The position numbers were made by a program, and so were the translations under genes. Below, piece by piece: positions 17,371-25,480 of a DNA stretch of 64,000 nucleotides; the first letter of the stretch is position 1, and each line of letters begins with the position of its first letter. The stretch is from Thermomonas aquatica (lineage in GTDB: Bacteria; Pseudomonadota; Gammaproteobacteria; Xanthomonadales; Xanthomonadaceae): positions 1,488,001 through 1,552,000 of the forward strand of contig NZ_CP040871.1 of the NCBI RefSeq assembly GCF_006337105.1, in the 5' to 3' direction. The notes beneath the pieces were generated by a model, which saw nothing but the letters and a program-made list of their open reading frames with translations, did no database searches and was not told the DNA's origin.

Positions 17371-18171
17371 TCACCCGCACTTCGAATACCCACAATTCAA
17401 GCAAGTCGCACACCCATCCATCAGCACCAGCGCCTTGGTCGAGCACTTGTGGCACATCGTCGCCGTGGGCGGGAAACTCACGCCCTCGCCGGTCACTTCG
17501 ATGTCCTCGTCCTGCGCGGCGGCGGTCATCGCGCCGCCCATCTCGCCGGCGGCGGCTACGTCAGAGTTTTTTTTTGAGCGCTGCTCGTAGGCGCGGCGCT
17601 TCTCCGCGATCAGCGCGCGCTGGTGCTCGCTCATCTCCGGGTCGTGCATCATGCCGATCGACTTCAGGTGGTCCTCGATGATCATGCCGAGCTCGGCCAC
17701 CAGGCTGGGCATGTACACGCCGCCGGCCTTGAAGTAGCCGCCCTTCGGGTCGAACACGGCCTTCATTTCCTCGACCAGGAAGGTCACGTCGCCGCCCTTG
17801 CGGAACACGGCGGACATGATGCGGGTGAGGGCGACGATCCACTGGAAGTGATCCATCGACTTGGAGTTGATGAACACCTCGAACGGGCGGCGGTGTTCGT
17901 GGTCGGTGCCGGCGTTCAGCACGATGTCGTTGATGGTCACGTACATGGCGTGCTCCACCAGCGGCGACTTGATCTTGTAGGTGGAGCCGATCAGCACTTC
18001 CGGGCGCTCGATGCGCTCGTGCATCTGGATCACGTCGGCGCTGGGCAGCTCGGCCTCGGCCTGGGCGCGGCTGATGGAATCGGCCTTGATGGCGGCTTCC
18101 TTGGCCTTGTCCTCGGGGGTGACGACGGCGTAGCCCTTGATTTTCTTTTCGATCCTGACGGCCATTTGCAT
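17371..18171 (-). CDS. nrdJb: NrdJb, accessory subunit of split class II ribonucleotide reductase (TSCPD domain)
   Basis: A 266-residue protein matching the C-terminal third of NrdJ, encoded separately as in Pseudomonas aeruginosa. A TSCPD-type region spans about residues 65-180 (KIKSPLVEHAMYVTIND, SKSMDHFQWIVALTR, KGGDVTFLVEEMKAVF). The end carries a zinc ribbon with C240, C243, C254, C257, C260 and C265; C-terminal cysteines of this type relay electrons to the active site. Between them is a low-complexity linker encoded by a nine-A run (17575-17567). Start at 18171, or two codons later at 18165. It works with NrdJa (18884) but is separated from it by a histone-like gene. Confidence 0.88.
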   Translation of the reverse strand: MQMAVRIEKKIKGYAVVTPEDKAKEAAIKADSISRAQAEAELPSADVIQMHERIERPEVLIGSTYKIKSPLVEHAMYVTINDIVLNAGTDHEHRRPFEVFINSKSMDHFQWIVALTRIMSAVFRKGGDVTFLVEEMKAVFDPKGGYFKAGGVYMPSLVAELGMIIEDHLKSIGMMHDPEMSEHQRALIAEKRRAYEQRSKKNSDVAAAGEMGGAMTAAAQDEDIEVTGEGVSFPPTATMCHKCSTKALVLMDGCATCLNCGYSKCG

Positions 18172-18220
18172 TCCGGTTGCTGTGCTGTGTTGTTGTTCTG
18201 GGTGTGCGTTGCGTGATCCA

Positions 18221-18247
18221 CCCGCCCGGCGGCGTGCGCCGGGCGGG
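18221..18247 (-). terminator. GC-rich hairpin after histone-like gene
   Basis: Eleven-bp stem CCCGCCCGGCG (18221-18231) and CGCCGGGCGGG (18237-18247) with a five-base loop, eight bases past the histone-like stop codon on the minus strand. No T tract follows, so it may attenuate or stabilise mRNA rather than terminate, leaving read-through to nrdJb possible. Confidence 0.5.
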
Positions 18248-18255
18248 CGTGGTGC

Positions 18256-18759
18256 CTACTTCTTCTTCGCGGCCTTCTTGGCGGCTTTCTTCGGCGCGGC
18301 CTTCTTCACCGCCTTCTTCGCGGCTTTCTTCGGGGCGGCCTTCTTGATCGCCTTCTTCACCGCGGCCTTCTTGGCCGTGGCCTTCTTCGCGACCTTCTTG
18401 GCCGCCTTCTTCACCGCCGCCTTCTTGGCGGTGGCCTTCTTGGCGACCTTCTTCGCCGCCTTCTTGGTGGCGGCCTTCTTGCCGGCGACCTTCTTCTTCA
18501 GGCTGGCCACTTCCTTCTTGGCGTCGGCGCTGGCGGTGGCGAGCTTCTTCTTCGCCTTCGCCACGGTCTTGCCGACCGCCTTCTTGGCGCTGGCGACCTT
18601 GGACTTCACCGACTTCTCGGCGGACTTGGCGGCCTTCTTCGCCTTCGCCACGGTGGCGCTGGCGGTGCTGGCCACGGCTTCGCCGATTTCGGCGGCTTTT
18701 TCCTTCACGCTTTCGGCGGCATCGGACAACGTTGCCGTCACTCCATTTCCGTTGCTCAT
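18256..18759 (-). CDS. histone H1-like Lys/Ala-rich DNA-binding protein
   Basis: A 167-residue protein, almost all Lys, Ala, Val and Thr. Residues 1-45 are less basic (AESVKEKAAEIGEAVAS) and may form a helix; the rest is a string of KKAA, AKKA and KKVA units. An 18-residue unit (KKAAKKVAKKATAKKAAV) occurs twice in tandem, followed by KKAAPKKAAKKA units. This matches bacterial H1-like nucleoid proteins (AlgP/HctB type), which bind DNA without sequence specificity. The ATG at 18759 has GAGG upstream (18767-18770 on the complementary strand). It lies between nrdJa and nrdJb, an unusual place. Confidence 0.88.
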   Translation of the reverse strand: MSNGNGVTATLSDAAESVKEKAAEIGEAVASTASATVAKAKKAAKSAEKSVKSKVASAKKAVGKTVAKAKKKLATASADAKKEVASLKKKVAGKKAATKKAAKKVAKKATAKKAAVKKAAKKVAKKATAKKAAVKKAIKKAAPKKAAKKAVKKAAPKKAAKKAAKKK

Positions 18760-18883
18760 GTGCCCCTCCTCGGATGGGCGTTGGTGGGTGGGTACAACAG
18801 GGCGATCCTATACCCGCGAAAGGCGTGCGTGCAGCGTGACGATCGGCAGGCCGCGCGGCGGGATGCGCCGGCGCGGCACGGGG

Positions 18884-21034
18884 TCAGAACTTGCCGTAGT
18901 AGCCTTCCTTCAGCGCATCGAACAGGTTGGCGGCGGTGTGCAGCTCGCCGTCGTATTCGATCTGTTCGTTGCCCTTGACCTCGATCATCGAACCGTCGTC
19001 CAGCTCGAAGCGGTAGGTGGTGTTCTCGAGGTCGGCTTCCTTGACCAGCACGCCCTGGAAGGCGGCCGGGTTGAAGCGGAAGGTGGTGCAGCCCTTCAGG
19101 CCCTGCTGGTGGGCGTAGCGGTAGATGTCCTTGAAGTCCTCGTACGGGTAGTCGGTGGGGACGTTGGCGGTCTTGGAGATCGAGGAATCCACCCATTTCT
19201 GCGCCGCGGCCTGCACGTCCACGTGCTCCTTCGGGCTGATGTCGTCGGCGCTGATGAAGTAGTCCGGCAGCTTGGCGGCGGCGTCCTCGGCGAACGGCAT
19301 CGCCTTCGGGTTGACCAGCTCGCGGTAGGCCAGCAGCTCGAACGAGTACACGTCGACCTTTTCCTTGGTCTTCTTGCCTTCGCGGATCACGTTGCGGCTG
19401 TAGTGGTGGGCGAACGACGGCTCGATGCCGTTCGACGCGTTGTTGGCCAGCGACAGCGAGATGGTACCGGTCGGCGCGATCGAGCTGTGGTGGGTGAAGC
19501 GGGCGCCGACCTCGGCCAGCTCCTCGACCAGTTCCGGCGCGACCTCGGCCACCTTCTGCATGTAGCGGCTGTACCTGGCGTGCAGGGTCTTGCCTTCGAT
19601 GTCCTGGCCGATCTTCCAGCCGTCGCGGACCATTTCCGGGCGCTGGCGCAGCATGGCCGCGGTGACGGTGAAGCGCTCGTCCATGATCGGCGCGGCGCCC
19701 TTCTCCTTGGCCAGCGACAGGCCCATCTCCCAGCCGGCCACCGCCATGTCGCGGGCGATGCGTTCGGTGAACTCGCAGGATTCCTTGCTGCCGTACTTCA
19801 TCCGCAGCATGGTCATGGTGCTGCCGAGGCCGAGGAAGCCCATGCCGTGGCGGCGCTTGCGCATGATCTCGTCGCGCTGCTGCTGCAGCGGCAGGCCGTT
19901 CACTTCCACCACGTTGTCCAGCATGCGGGTGAACACGCGCACCACTTCCTTGTATTCCTCCCAGTCGAACTCGGCCTGGGCGGTGAAGGGATGCTTGACG
20001 AACTTGGTCAGGTTGACCGAGCCCAGCAGGCAGGCACCGTACGGCGGCAGCGGCTGCTCGCCGCAGGGGTTGGTGGCGCGGATGTTCTCGCACCACCAGT
20101 TGTTGTTCATCTCGTTGACCTTGTCGATCAGGATGAAGCCCGGCTCGGCGTAGTCGTAGGTCGAGACCATGATCATGTCCCACAGGTGGCGGGCGCGGAT
20201 GTGCCCGTACACCTTGCAGGCGACCAGGCCGTCGTCGCGCACGATGTAGTGCTTGTGGGTCGGCCATTCGCGCCACACGACCTGCTCGGCGTTGGCGAGG
20301 TCGATGTCGCCGGCCTCCTTGTCGTTGACCGGGAACACCAGCGGCCAGTCCTGGTCGTTGTTGACCGCGGCCATGAAGCCGTCGGTGATCAGCAGGGACA
20401 GGTTGAACTGGCGCAGGCGGCCGTCCTCGCGCTTGGCGCGGATGAAGTCCTTCACGTCCGGGTGCGACACGTCGAAGGTGCCCATCTGCGCGCCGCGGCG
20501 GCCACCGGCGGAGCTCACGGTGAAGCACATCTTGTCGTAGATATCCATGAACGACATCGGGCCGCTGGTGTACGCGCCGGCGCCGGCGACGAACGCGCCG
20601 CGCGGGCGCAGCGTGGAGAATTCGTAGCCGATGCCGCAGCCGGCCTTCAGGGTCAGGCCGGCCTCGTGGACCTTGTCGAGGATGCCGTCCATCGAGTCCT
20701 GGATGGTGCCGGACACGGTGCAGTTGATGGTGCTGGTGGCCGGCTTGTGTTCCTGCGCGCCGGCATTGCTGGTGATGCGGCCGGCCGGGATCGCCCCGCG
20801 GCGCAGCGCCCAGGTGAAGCGCTCCATCCAGTACTGCTGCAGGTCCACGGTGGGCTCGGCCTCGGCCAGCGCCTTGGCGACGCGCTTGTAGGTGCCGTCG
20901 ATGTCGGCATCCAGCGCCACGCCCTGCTTGGTCTTGAGGCGGTACTTCTTGTCCCAGATGTCGGTCGATGCCGGCTGCATCGGGATGTCCTGCTTCGTGT
21001 CCGTGGCCACCGCTTCAAGCCTCGCCGTGCTCAT
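18884..21034 (-). CDS. nrdJa: NrdJa, catalytic subunit of adenosylcobalamin-dependent (class II) ribonucleotide reductase
   Basis: A 716-residue enzyme that reduces ribonucleotides to deoxyribonucleotides using coenzyme B12, so it needs neither oxygen nor an NrdB subunit. Active-site features: C105 in STINCTVSGT, the radical Cys C324 and E326 in NPCGEQPLPPYG, and the nucleotide-binding APTGTISL region (IAPTGTISLSLANNASNGIEP). The redox-active C-terminal part is supplied separately by NrdJb (17371), so the split matches that known in Pseudomonas. The ATG at 21034 fits homologues. Two NrdR-type boxes lie about 200-245 bases upstream. No cobalamin riboswitch was seen. Confidence 0.93.
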   Translation of the reverse strand: MSTARLEAVATDTKQDIPMQPASTDIWDKKYRLKTKQGVALDADIDGTYKRVAKALAEAEPTVDLQQYWMERFTWALRRGAIPAGRITSNAGAQEHKPATSTINCTVSGTIQDSMDGILDKVHEAGLTLKAGCGIGYEFSTLRPRGAFVAGAGAYTSGPMSFMDIYDKMCFTVSSAGGRRGAQMGTFDVSHPDVKDFIRAKREDGRLRQFNLSLLITDGFMAAVNNDQDWPLVFPVNDKEAGDIDLANAEQVVWREWPTHKHYIVRDDGLVACKVYGHIRARHLWDMIMVSTYDYAEPGFILIDKVNEMNNNWWCENIRATNPCGEQPLPPYGACLLGSVNLTKFVKHPFTAQAEFDWEEYKEVVRVFTRMLDNVVEVNGLPLQQQRDEIMRKRRHGMGFLGLGSTMTMLRMKYGSKESCEFTERIARDMAVAGWEMGLSLAKEKGAAPIMDERFTVTAAMLRQRPEMVRDGWKIGQDIEGKTLHARYSRYMQKVAEVAPELVEELAEVGARFTHHSSIAPTGTISLSLANNASNGIEPSFAHHYSRNVIREGKKTKEKVDVYSFELLAYRELVNPKAMPFAEDAAAKLPDYFISADDISPKEHVDVQAAAQKWVDSSISKTANVPTDYPYEDFKDIYRYAHQQGLKGCTTFRFNPAAFQGVLVKEADLENTTYRFELDDGSMIEVKGNEQIEYDGELHTAANLFDALKEGYYGKF

Positions 21035-21231
21035 GCCATGCCTTCCATTCGTGATCCTGCTCCTGTCCGTGTGGTGCTGCGGCGAAGCCGCTCCGTGTTG
21101 TCCGCTTTCGCCGTCGCGGGGGCGACGACGGGGCCTCGCGCCGGTGGCGCGCCGCCTGTTTTGTCCGTGTTATGCCGCGTCTTCCATCCTGCGCCGCTCC
21201 CCAACGGACGCCGATCTCTGCAAACCGTGAA

Positions 21232-21279
21232 ACACAACGCTTGGGTTTGTTTCACACAACCAACCACAAGATGTAGTGG
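21232..21279 (-). promoter_or_regulatory. pair of NrdR-type boxes upstream of nrdJa
   Basis: On the minus strand the sequence CCACTACATCTTGTGG (21279-21264) fits the 16-bp NrdR box (core C-W-A-x-A-T-x-T-W-G). Exactly 32 bases away (21247-21232) is a degenerate copy AACCCAAGCGTTGTGT. NrdR boxes occur in pairs spaced about three helical turns, so the pair fits. NrdR is a zinc-finger/ATP-cone repressor of ribonucleotide reductase genes; its gene is not in this window. The first box lies within the 442-base gap 21035-21476 shared with the divergent degQ gene. Confidence 0.7.
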
Positions 21280-21476
21280 AAGCGCGGGAAACGACCTTAG
21301 CCAGCCCCCGGGGCGAAGTCAACGGCAAATCGAACCGGATTTGCCCGCCGGCGCGGCATGACCTCCGGCAACTCGCGCCGGGCTTGGGTTTCACCGAAGA
21401 TTCAAGGATCGCGGCGGAAAGTGTGAATGCGCCTTCTCGGCGCCCGACCGCCGTCCCACCCCGGAGTCGTACCGCA

Positions 21477-22940
21477 ATGCAGCACCCGCTCCCCGCCAAC
21501 ACCCCCCGTTCCACTGCCCGCACCACCTTGCTGGCATTGACCGCCGCCGCGGCCTTCGGCGGCTTCGCCGCCACCTCGATGCAGTACCTGCTGGACCAGC
21601 CCGCATCCGCCGAGCCCGCGCCAAGCGCCGCCACCGTGCCCGCCACCGCGGCGCTGCCGGCGGTGGTCAACGGCACCCCGATGCCCTCGCTGGCGCCGAT
21701 GCTCAAGCGCGTGCTGCCGGCGGTGGTCAGCGTCAACACCAAGCAGCGGGTCCGGGTGAACACCCCGTTCGGCGACGACCCGGTGTTCCGCCGCATGTTC
21801 GGCATCCCCGAGGAACGGATCGCCCAGTCGCTGGGGTCCGGCGTGATCATCGACGCCCAGCGCGGCCTGGTGCTGACCAACAACCATGTGGTCGAGGATG
21901 CCGACGAGGTGCAGGTGACCCTGGCCGACGGCCGCAGCCTGAAGGCCGAGTTCGTCGGCAACGATGCCGATACCGACATCGCGCTGATGCGCATTCCCGC
22001 GCAGAACCTGACCGCCATTCCCGTCGCCAACAGCGACCGCCTGCAGATCGGCGATTTCGTGGTGGCGGTCGGCAATCCGTTCGGGGTGGGGCAGACGGTG
22101 ACCAGCGGCATCGTGTCGGCGGTCGGCCGCAACAACCTGCCCGGCGCCGGCTTCCAGAACTTCATCCAGACCGATGCGTCGATCAACCCCGGCAATTCCG
22201 GCGGCGCGCTGGTCAACCTCAACGGCGAGCTGATCGGCATCAACACCGCCAGCTTCAACCCGCGCGGTTCGATGGCCGGCAACATCGGCCTCGGTTTCGC
22301 CATCCCGTCCAACCTCGCCAGCAACATCAAGGACCAGTTGCTGGCCGGTGGCGTGGTCAGGCGCGGCACGCTGGGCATCGATACCCAGGACGTGGATGCG
22401 CGCAACATGCGCGCGCTGGGCCTGGCCGAAGCGCGCGGCGCGGTGGTGACCCGGGTGTATCCGGGTTCGGCCGGCGCTGCGGCCGGGCTGAAGGTCGGCG
22501 ACGTGATCCTGGCCGCGAACGGCGAACACATCGACAACGCCGAGGCGCTGCGCAACTTCCAGGGCCTGCAGGCGGCGAACGCGCGGGTGACCCTGGACCT
22601 GCGCCGCGACGGCAAGCCGCTGCAGCTCGTCAGCGGCCTGCGCGAGGCACCGAAGGCGCTGGCCGGCAACCAGCTGGACGAACGCCTGGCCGGGGCGAGC
22701 TTCGCCGAGCTGCCGGAATCGCTGCGCCGGCAAGGGCTGTCCGGCGTGCTGGTCGACGAGGTGGCGCGCGGCAGCCGCGCGGCGCAGAACGGCCTGCAGA
22801 AGGGCGACGTGATCCTGGCCGCGAGCAGCGGCGAGTTCACCGACCTCGGCGGCTTCCGCGCCTCGTTCGGCGCGCAGCCGCAGCAGCTGGTGCTGCGCGT
22901 GCTGCGCGGCCGCAACAGTGGCCAGTTGCAGATGCGTTGA
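21477..22940 (+). CDS. degQ: DegQ/DegP-type periplasmic serine protease
   Basis: A 487-residue trypsin-like protease with two PDZ domains. The start at 21477 gives a signal anchor/peptide (about residues 15-38). The catalytic triad is H137 (TNNHVVE), D167 (DTDIALM) and S241 (INPGNSGGAL). PDZ1 spans roughly 300-385 (RRGTLGIDTQDV, GLKVGDVILAANGEH) and PDZ2 roughly 395-487 (GVLVDEVARGSRAAQNGLQK). Such proteases degrade or refold damaged periplasmic proteins. The frame extends upstream to 21276, but that part overlaps the NrdR-box region and has no signal. Expression is commonly sigma-E-linked in relatives; no such promoter is assigned here. Confidence 0.93.
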   Translation: MQHPLPANTPRSTARTTLLALTAAAAFGGFAATSMQYLLDQPASAEPAPSAATVPATAALPAVVNGTPMPSLAPMLKRVLPAVVSVNTKQRVRVNTPFGDDPVFRRMFGIPEERIAQSLGSGVIIDAQRGLVLTNNHVVEDADEVQVTLADGRSLKAEFVGNDADTDIALMRIPAQNLTAIPVANSDRLQIGDFVVAVGNPFGVGQTVTSGIVSAVGRNNLPGAGFQNFIQTDASINPGNSGGALVNLNGELIGINTASFNPRGSMAGNIGLGFAIPSNLASNIKDQLLAGGVVRRGTLGIDTQDVDARNMRALGLAEARGAVVTRVYPGSAGAAAGLKVGDVILAANGEHIDNAEALRNFQGLQAANARVTLDLRRDGKPLQLVSGLREAPKALAGNQLDERLAGASFAELPESLRRQGLSGVLVDEVARGSRAAQNGLQKGDVILAASSGEFTDLGGFRASFGAQPQQLVLRVLRGRNSGQLQMR

Positions 22941-23034
22941 ACGTAATGCCTCCAGGCGACACCATCGCGCCGTGACAGGCGCATCACGCGGGAACTGCGA
23001 TGCTGGGGTTTCCGCCCATGTTCGAGGATTCGCG

Positions 23035-23391
23035 ATGAGCAGCAACACCGAAGCGTTGAAGAGCAACCTGGGCGAGGCCGGCACCCACCTCAAGCAGGCC
23101 GCCGTGGCCGCGGGCGATGCGCTGAAGAGCGCCGCCAGCGCGGCCGGCGACGAGATGAAGCTGGGCAAGGCGCAGATGAAATCCGAACTGGCCGATGGCG
23201 CGCTGGCCGGCATCAGCGCCGGCGAGCACCTGGGCGGCGCCACCGGCGAGCAGGTCGACGTGCTGATGGAGAAAGGCCGCGATCTGATCGACAGCGCCGC
23301 CGAACTGATCCGCGAACGCCCGCTGGCCGCGTTCGGCGTGGCCTTCGCCGCCGGCTGGATCATCTCCAAGCTCGCGCGCAGCGAGAAGTAA
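23035..23391 (+). CDS. YqjD/ElaB-like membrane-anchored protein (DUF883)
   Basis: A 118-residue protein: a long soluble amphipathic helix (about residues 1-90, with repeated AAG and KSA patterns) and one C-terminal membrane helix (LAAFGVAFAAGWIISKLARSEK). This is the YqjD/ElaB layout, where the protein sits in the inner membrane and can bind ribosomes in stationary phase. The ATG at 23035 follows GAGGA (23023-23027). It is first in a probable operon with the YqjE-like gene nine bases downstream. Confidence 0.75.
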   Translation: MSSNTEALKSNLGEAGTHLKQAAVAAGDALKSAASAAGDEMKLGKAQMKSELADGALAGISAGEHLGGATGEQVDVLMEKGRDLIDSAAELIRERPLAAFGVAFAAGWIISKLARSEK

Positions 23392-23399
23392 GCCGGCTC

Positions 23400-23960
23400 A
23401 TGCGCGCTGACGGGGACGCGCCGCAGGCGGAGGAACCATCCGGGCAGGCAGACGCTGCCGCGCCCGGCCTCGAGGATGCCTGGCGCGAACTGCGCGCGGA
23501 AGGCCGCGCCGGCCTGAAGGCGGCGACCGACGCCGCCAAGGCCATGCGGATCCTGGTCGCCGCCGACATTTCCCTTGCGCGCAGCGCCTTCGGCCGCACC
23601 CTGGCCTTCACCGCGGTCGCCATCGCCTTCGGCGCGTCGTCCTGGCTGCTGTTGATGGCGGCGCTGATCGCGGCCCTGCAGAGCGCCGGCCTGTCGTGGC
23701 TGTGGGCGCTGCTGCTGGCCGCGCTGTTGAGCGTGGCGGTGACCGTCGGCGCGGCCATCGCGGCGATGCGCTACTTCGAACACACCCGCCTGCAGGCGAC
23801 CCGCCGCCAGTTCGCCCGGCTCGGCTTCGGCGAACTGGCCGATTTCATGCCGGATGCGGACAGCCATGAGTCCAGCGCCGATGCCGCGCAACGGGTGGCC
23901 GAGGCGAATGCGGGCGATCCGCTCAAGAAGGGCCTGGGCATCGACGTGACCAAGCCCTAG
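23400..23960 (+). CDS. YqjE-like phage-holin-superfamily membrane protein
   Basis: A 186-residue protein with two or three hydrophobic helices (about residues 68-125: TLAFTAVAIAFGASSWLLLM, then WLWALLLAALLSVAVTVGAAI), a charged N-terminal region and a polar C-terminal tail. It fits the YqjE/holin-like superfamily (DUF1469-type) usually encoded next to YqjD. The start at 23400 is seven bases after the previous stop, with AAGTAAG as a weak ribosome site. Likely role: envelope association in stationary phase or stress; the function is unproven. Confidence 0.75.
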   Translation: MRADGDAPQAEEPSGQADAAAPGLEDAWRELRAEGRAGLKAATDAAKAMRILVAADISLARSAFGRTLAFTAVAIAFGASSWLLLMAALIAALQSAGLSWLWALLLAALLSVAVTVGAAIAAMRYFEHTRLQATRRQFARLGFGELADFMPDADSHESSADAAQRVAEANAGDPLKKGLGIDVTKP

Positions 23961-23987
23961 CTTCCACCCAATCTCTGGAACCGACCG

Positions 23988-24326
23988 ATGGGATTCGACG
24001 CACTGATCACCAAGGTGCAGCAGGCGGAAGCCGCGCTGGAATCGCGCGAGCGCCGCACCAGCGAGCAGTGGACGCGGCTGAAGTCGAGCTGGCGCGCGGC
24101 ATGGACGCCGGGACGCATCGTCGTCGCCGGGCTGGCCGCGGGCTTCCTGGTCGGCCGCGCACGGCCGCTGCGTGCGGCCGGCGGCGGCGGCGTGCTGCAA
24201 CTGCTGACCGCGCTGTCCGGCCTGCTGGCCAGCGGCAGCGCGCAGGCCGCCGCCGAACAAGCCGGCGACGCCGCCGATGCCGCACAACAAACCGCCACCG
24301 CCACGCAGGACACGCCCGCACCATGA
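23988..24326 (+). CDS. YqjK-like small protein
   Basis: A 112-residue protein with a charged N-terminal helix (KVQQAEAALESRERRTSEQW), one short hydrophobic segment (IVVAGLAAGFLVGR, near 45-58) and an Ala/Gln/Thr-rich tail. Position third after YqjD- and YqjE-like genes suggests the YqjK slot of the conserved yqjD-yqjE-yqjK operon. The next gene starts inside its stop codon (ATGA), so they are co-translated. Function unknown. Confidence 0.65.
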   Translation: MGFDALITKVQQAEAALESRERRTSEQWTRLKSSWRAAWTPGRIVVAGLAAGFLVGRARPLRAAGGGGVLQLLTALSGLLASGSAQAAAEQAGDAADAAQQTATATQDTPAP

Positions 24327-25423
24327 CCACCAGCGCGACCGAGCCGGCCACGCCGGGCGCGGCCCCCGAAACAGCGGCACGTCCGCGCGCGCCATTGGCA
24401 TTGGTGGTGCTGGCGGTGCTCGCGGTCGGCTACACCCTGTGGGCCACCCAGGACCTGATCCTGCCGGTGCTGCTGGCGATGTTCTTCGCCCTGATCGGCA
24501 ACCCGATCATCCGCCTGCTGCAACGCATCCGCGTCCCGCGCTTCCTCGGCGCACTGGCGGTGCTGTGCAGCGGCATCGCGCTGATCGTCATGCTCGGCCA
24601 GCAACTGGTGCAGCCGGCCGGGGAATGGATCCGCGAGGCGCCGCGCGAGCTGCGCAGCCTCGCGCCCAAGCTGCAGAAGCTGACCAAGCCGGTGCAGGAC
24701 GCCAACAAGGCGGCGGAGAACATCGCCCGGGTCGCCGGCGGCGAGAGCGCGGCCAAGCCGGTGCAGGTGGTCAAGACCGAGGTCAACGATCCCTACCGCT
24801 CGCTCACCGCCACGCCGATGCTGGCGGCCTCGGTGCTGGCGGTGGTGCTGCTGACCTTCTTCTTCATGGTCTACGGACAGGATCTGCAGCGCAACGCGAT
24901 CGCGCTGCTGCCCGACCGGCAGAAGAAACGGGTCACGGTGGAGATCCTGCACGCGATCGAAACCGAGGTCAGCCGCTACGTGCTGACCATCAGCGTGATC
25001 AATGCGGTGGTCGGCCTGGTGTTCGCCGGCTGCCTGTTCTTCATCCTCGGCCTGCCGCTGGACGAAGCCCTGCTGTGGGGCACGATGGCGGCGATCCTCA
25101 ACTTCGCGCCGTATGTCGGGCCTCTGATCGGGATCGTGGCGATGCTGCTGATGGGTTTCGCCAGCTTCGACGAACCGCTGCGCGCGCTCGTGCCGGCCGC
25201 CATCTACCTGGGCCTGCACACGCTGGAGGGACAGATCGTCACCCCGATCGTGCTCGGCCGGCGGATGGCGCTGTCGCCGCTGGTGCTGATCCTGGCGCTG
25301 ATGGTGTTCGGCTGGCTGTGGGGCCTGGCCGGCCTGCTGCTGGCGGTGCCGCTGCTGGTCTGCGTGAAGATCGTGCTGACCAAGGTCGAAGGCATGGACG
25401 GCTGGGCGAAGTTGCTCGAGTAA
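24323..25423 (+). CDS. AI-2E family transporter (PerM/TqsA-like)
   Basis: A 366-residue inner-membrane protein with eight predicted helices: a pair near 26-60, a central loop with amphipathic coiled segments (QKLTKPVQDANKAAENIA), and a block from about 155 to 365 containing the conserved PYVGPLIG, EGQIVTPIVLGRR and PLVLILALMVFGWLWG. These are AI-2E family hallmarks; members export signals, drugs or ions, so the substrate cannot be inferred. The ATG at 24323 overlaps the previous stop by four bases, which makes it part of the YqjD-E-K operon. Confidence 0.85.
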   Translation: MTTSATEPATPGAAPETAARPRAPLALVVLAVLAVGYTLWATQDLILPVLLAMFFALIGNPIIRLLQRIRVPRFLGALAVLCSGIALIVMLGQQLVQPAGEWIREAPRELRSLAPKLQKLTKPVQDANKAAENIARVAGGESAAKPVQVVKTEVNDPYRSLTATPMLAASVLAVVLLTFFFMVYGQDLQRNAIALLPDRQKKRVTVEILHAIETEVSRYVLTISVINAVVGLVFAGCLFFILGLPLDEALLWGTMAAILNFAPYVGPLIGIVAMLLMGFASFDEPLRALVPAAIYLGLHTLEGQIVTPIVLGRRMALSPLVLILALMVFGWLWGLAGLLLAVPLLVCVKIVLTKVEGMDGWAKLLE

Positions 25424-25480
25424 GGCGCGGCTGGAATCGGCATCACGGCGGCGATCCCTGGCCGGCCCTACAATGCGCCG

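Noticed and set aside
21035..21230. Possible cobalamin riboswitch before nrdJa
   Set aside because: No recognisable B12-box was found in the leader, so B12 control is not claimed.
18137..21361. Plus-strand frame of 1074 residues over the nrdJ region
   Set aside because: It begins in low-complexity antisense of the Lys/Ala repeat (Phe/Ala-rich), an artefact of that gene.
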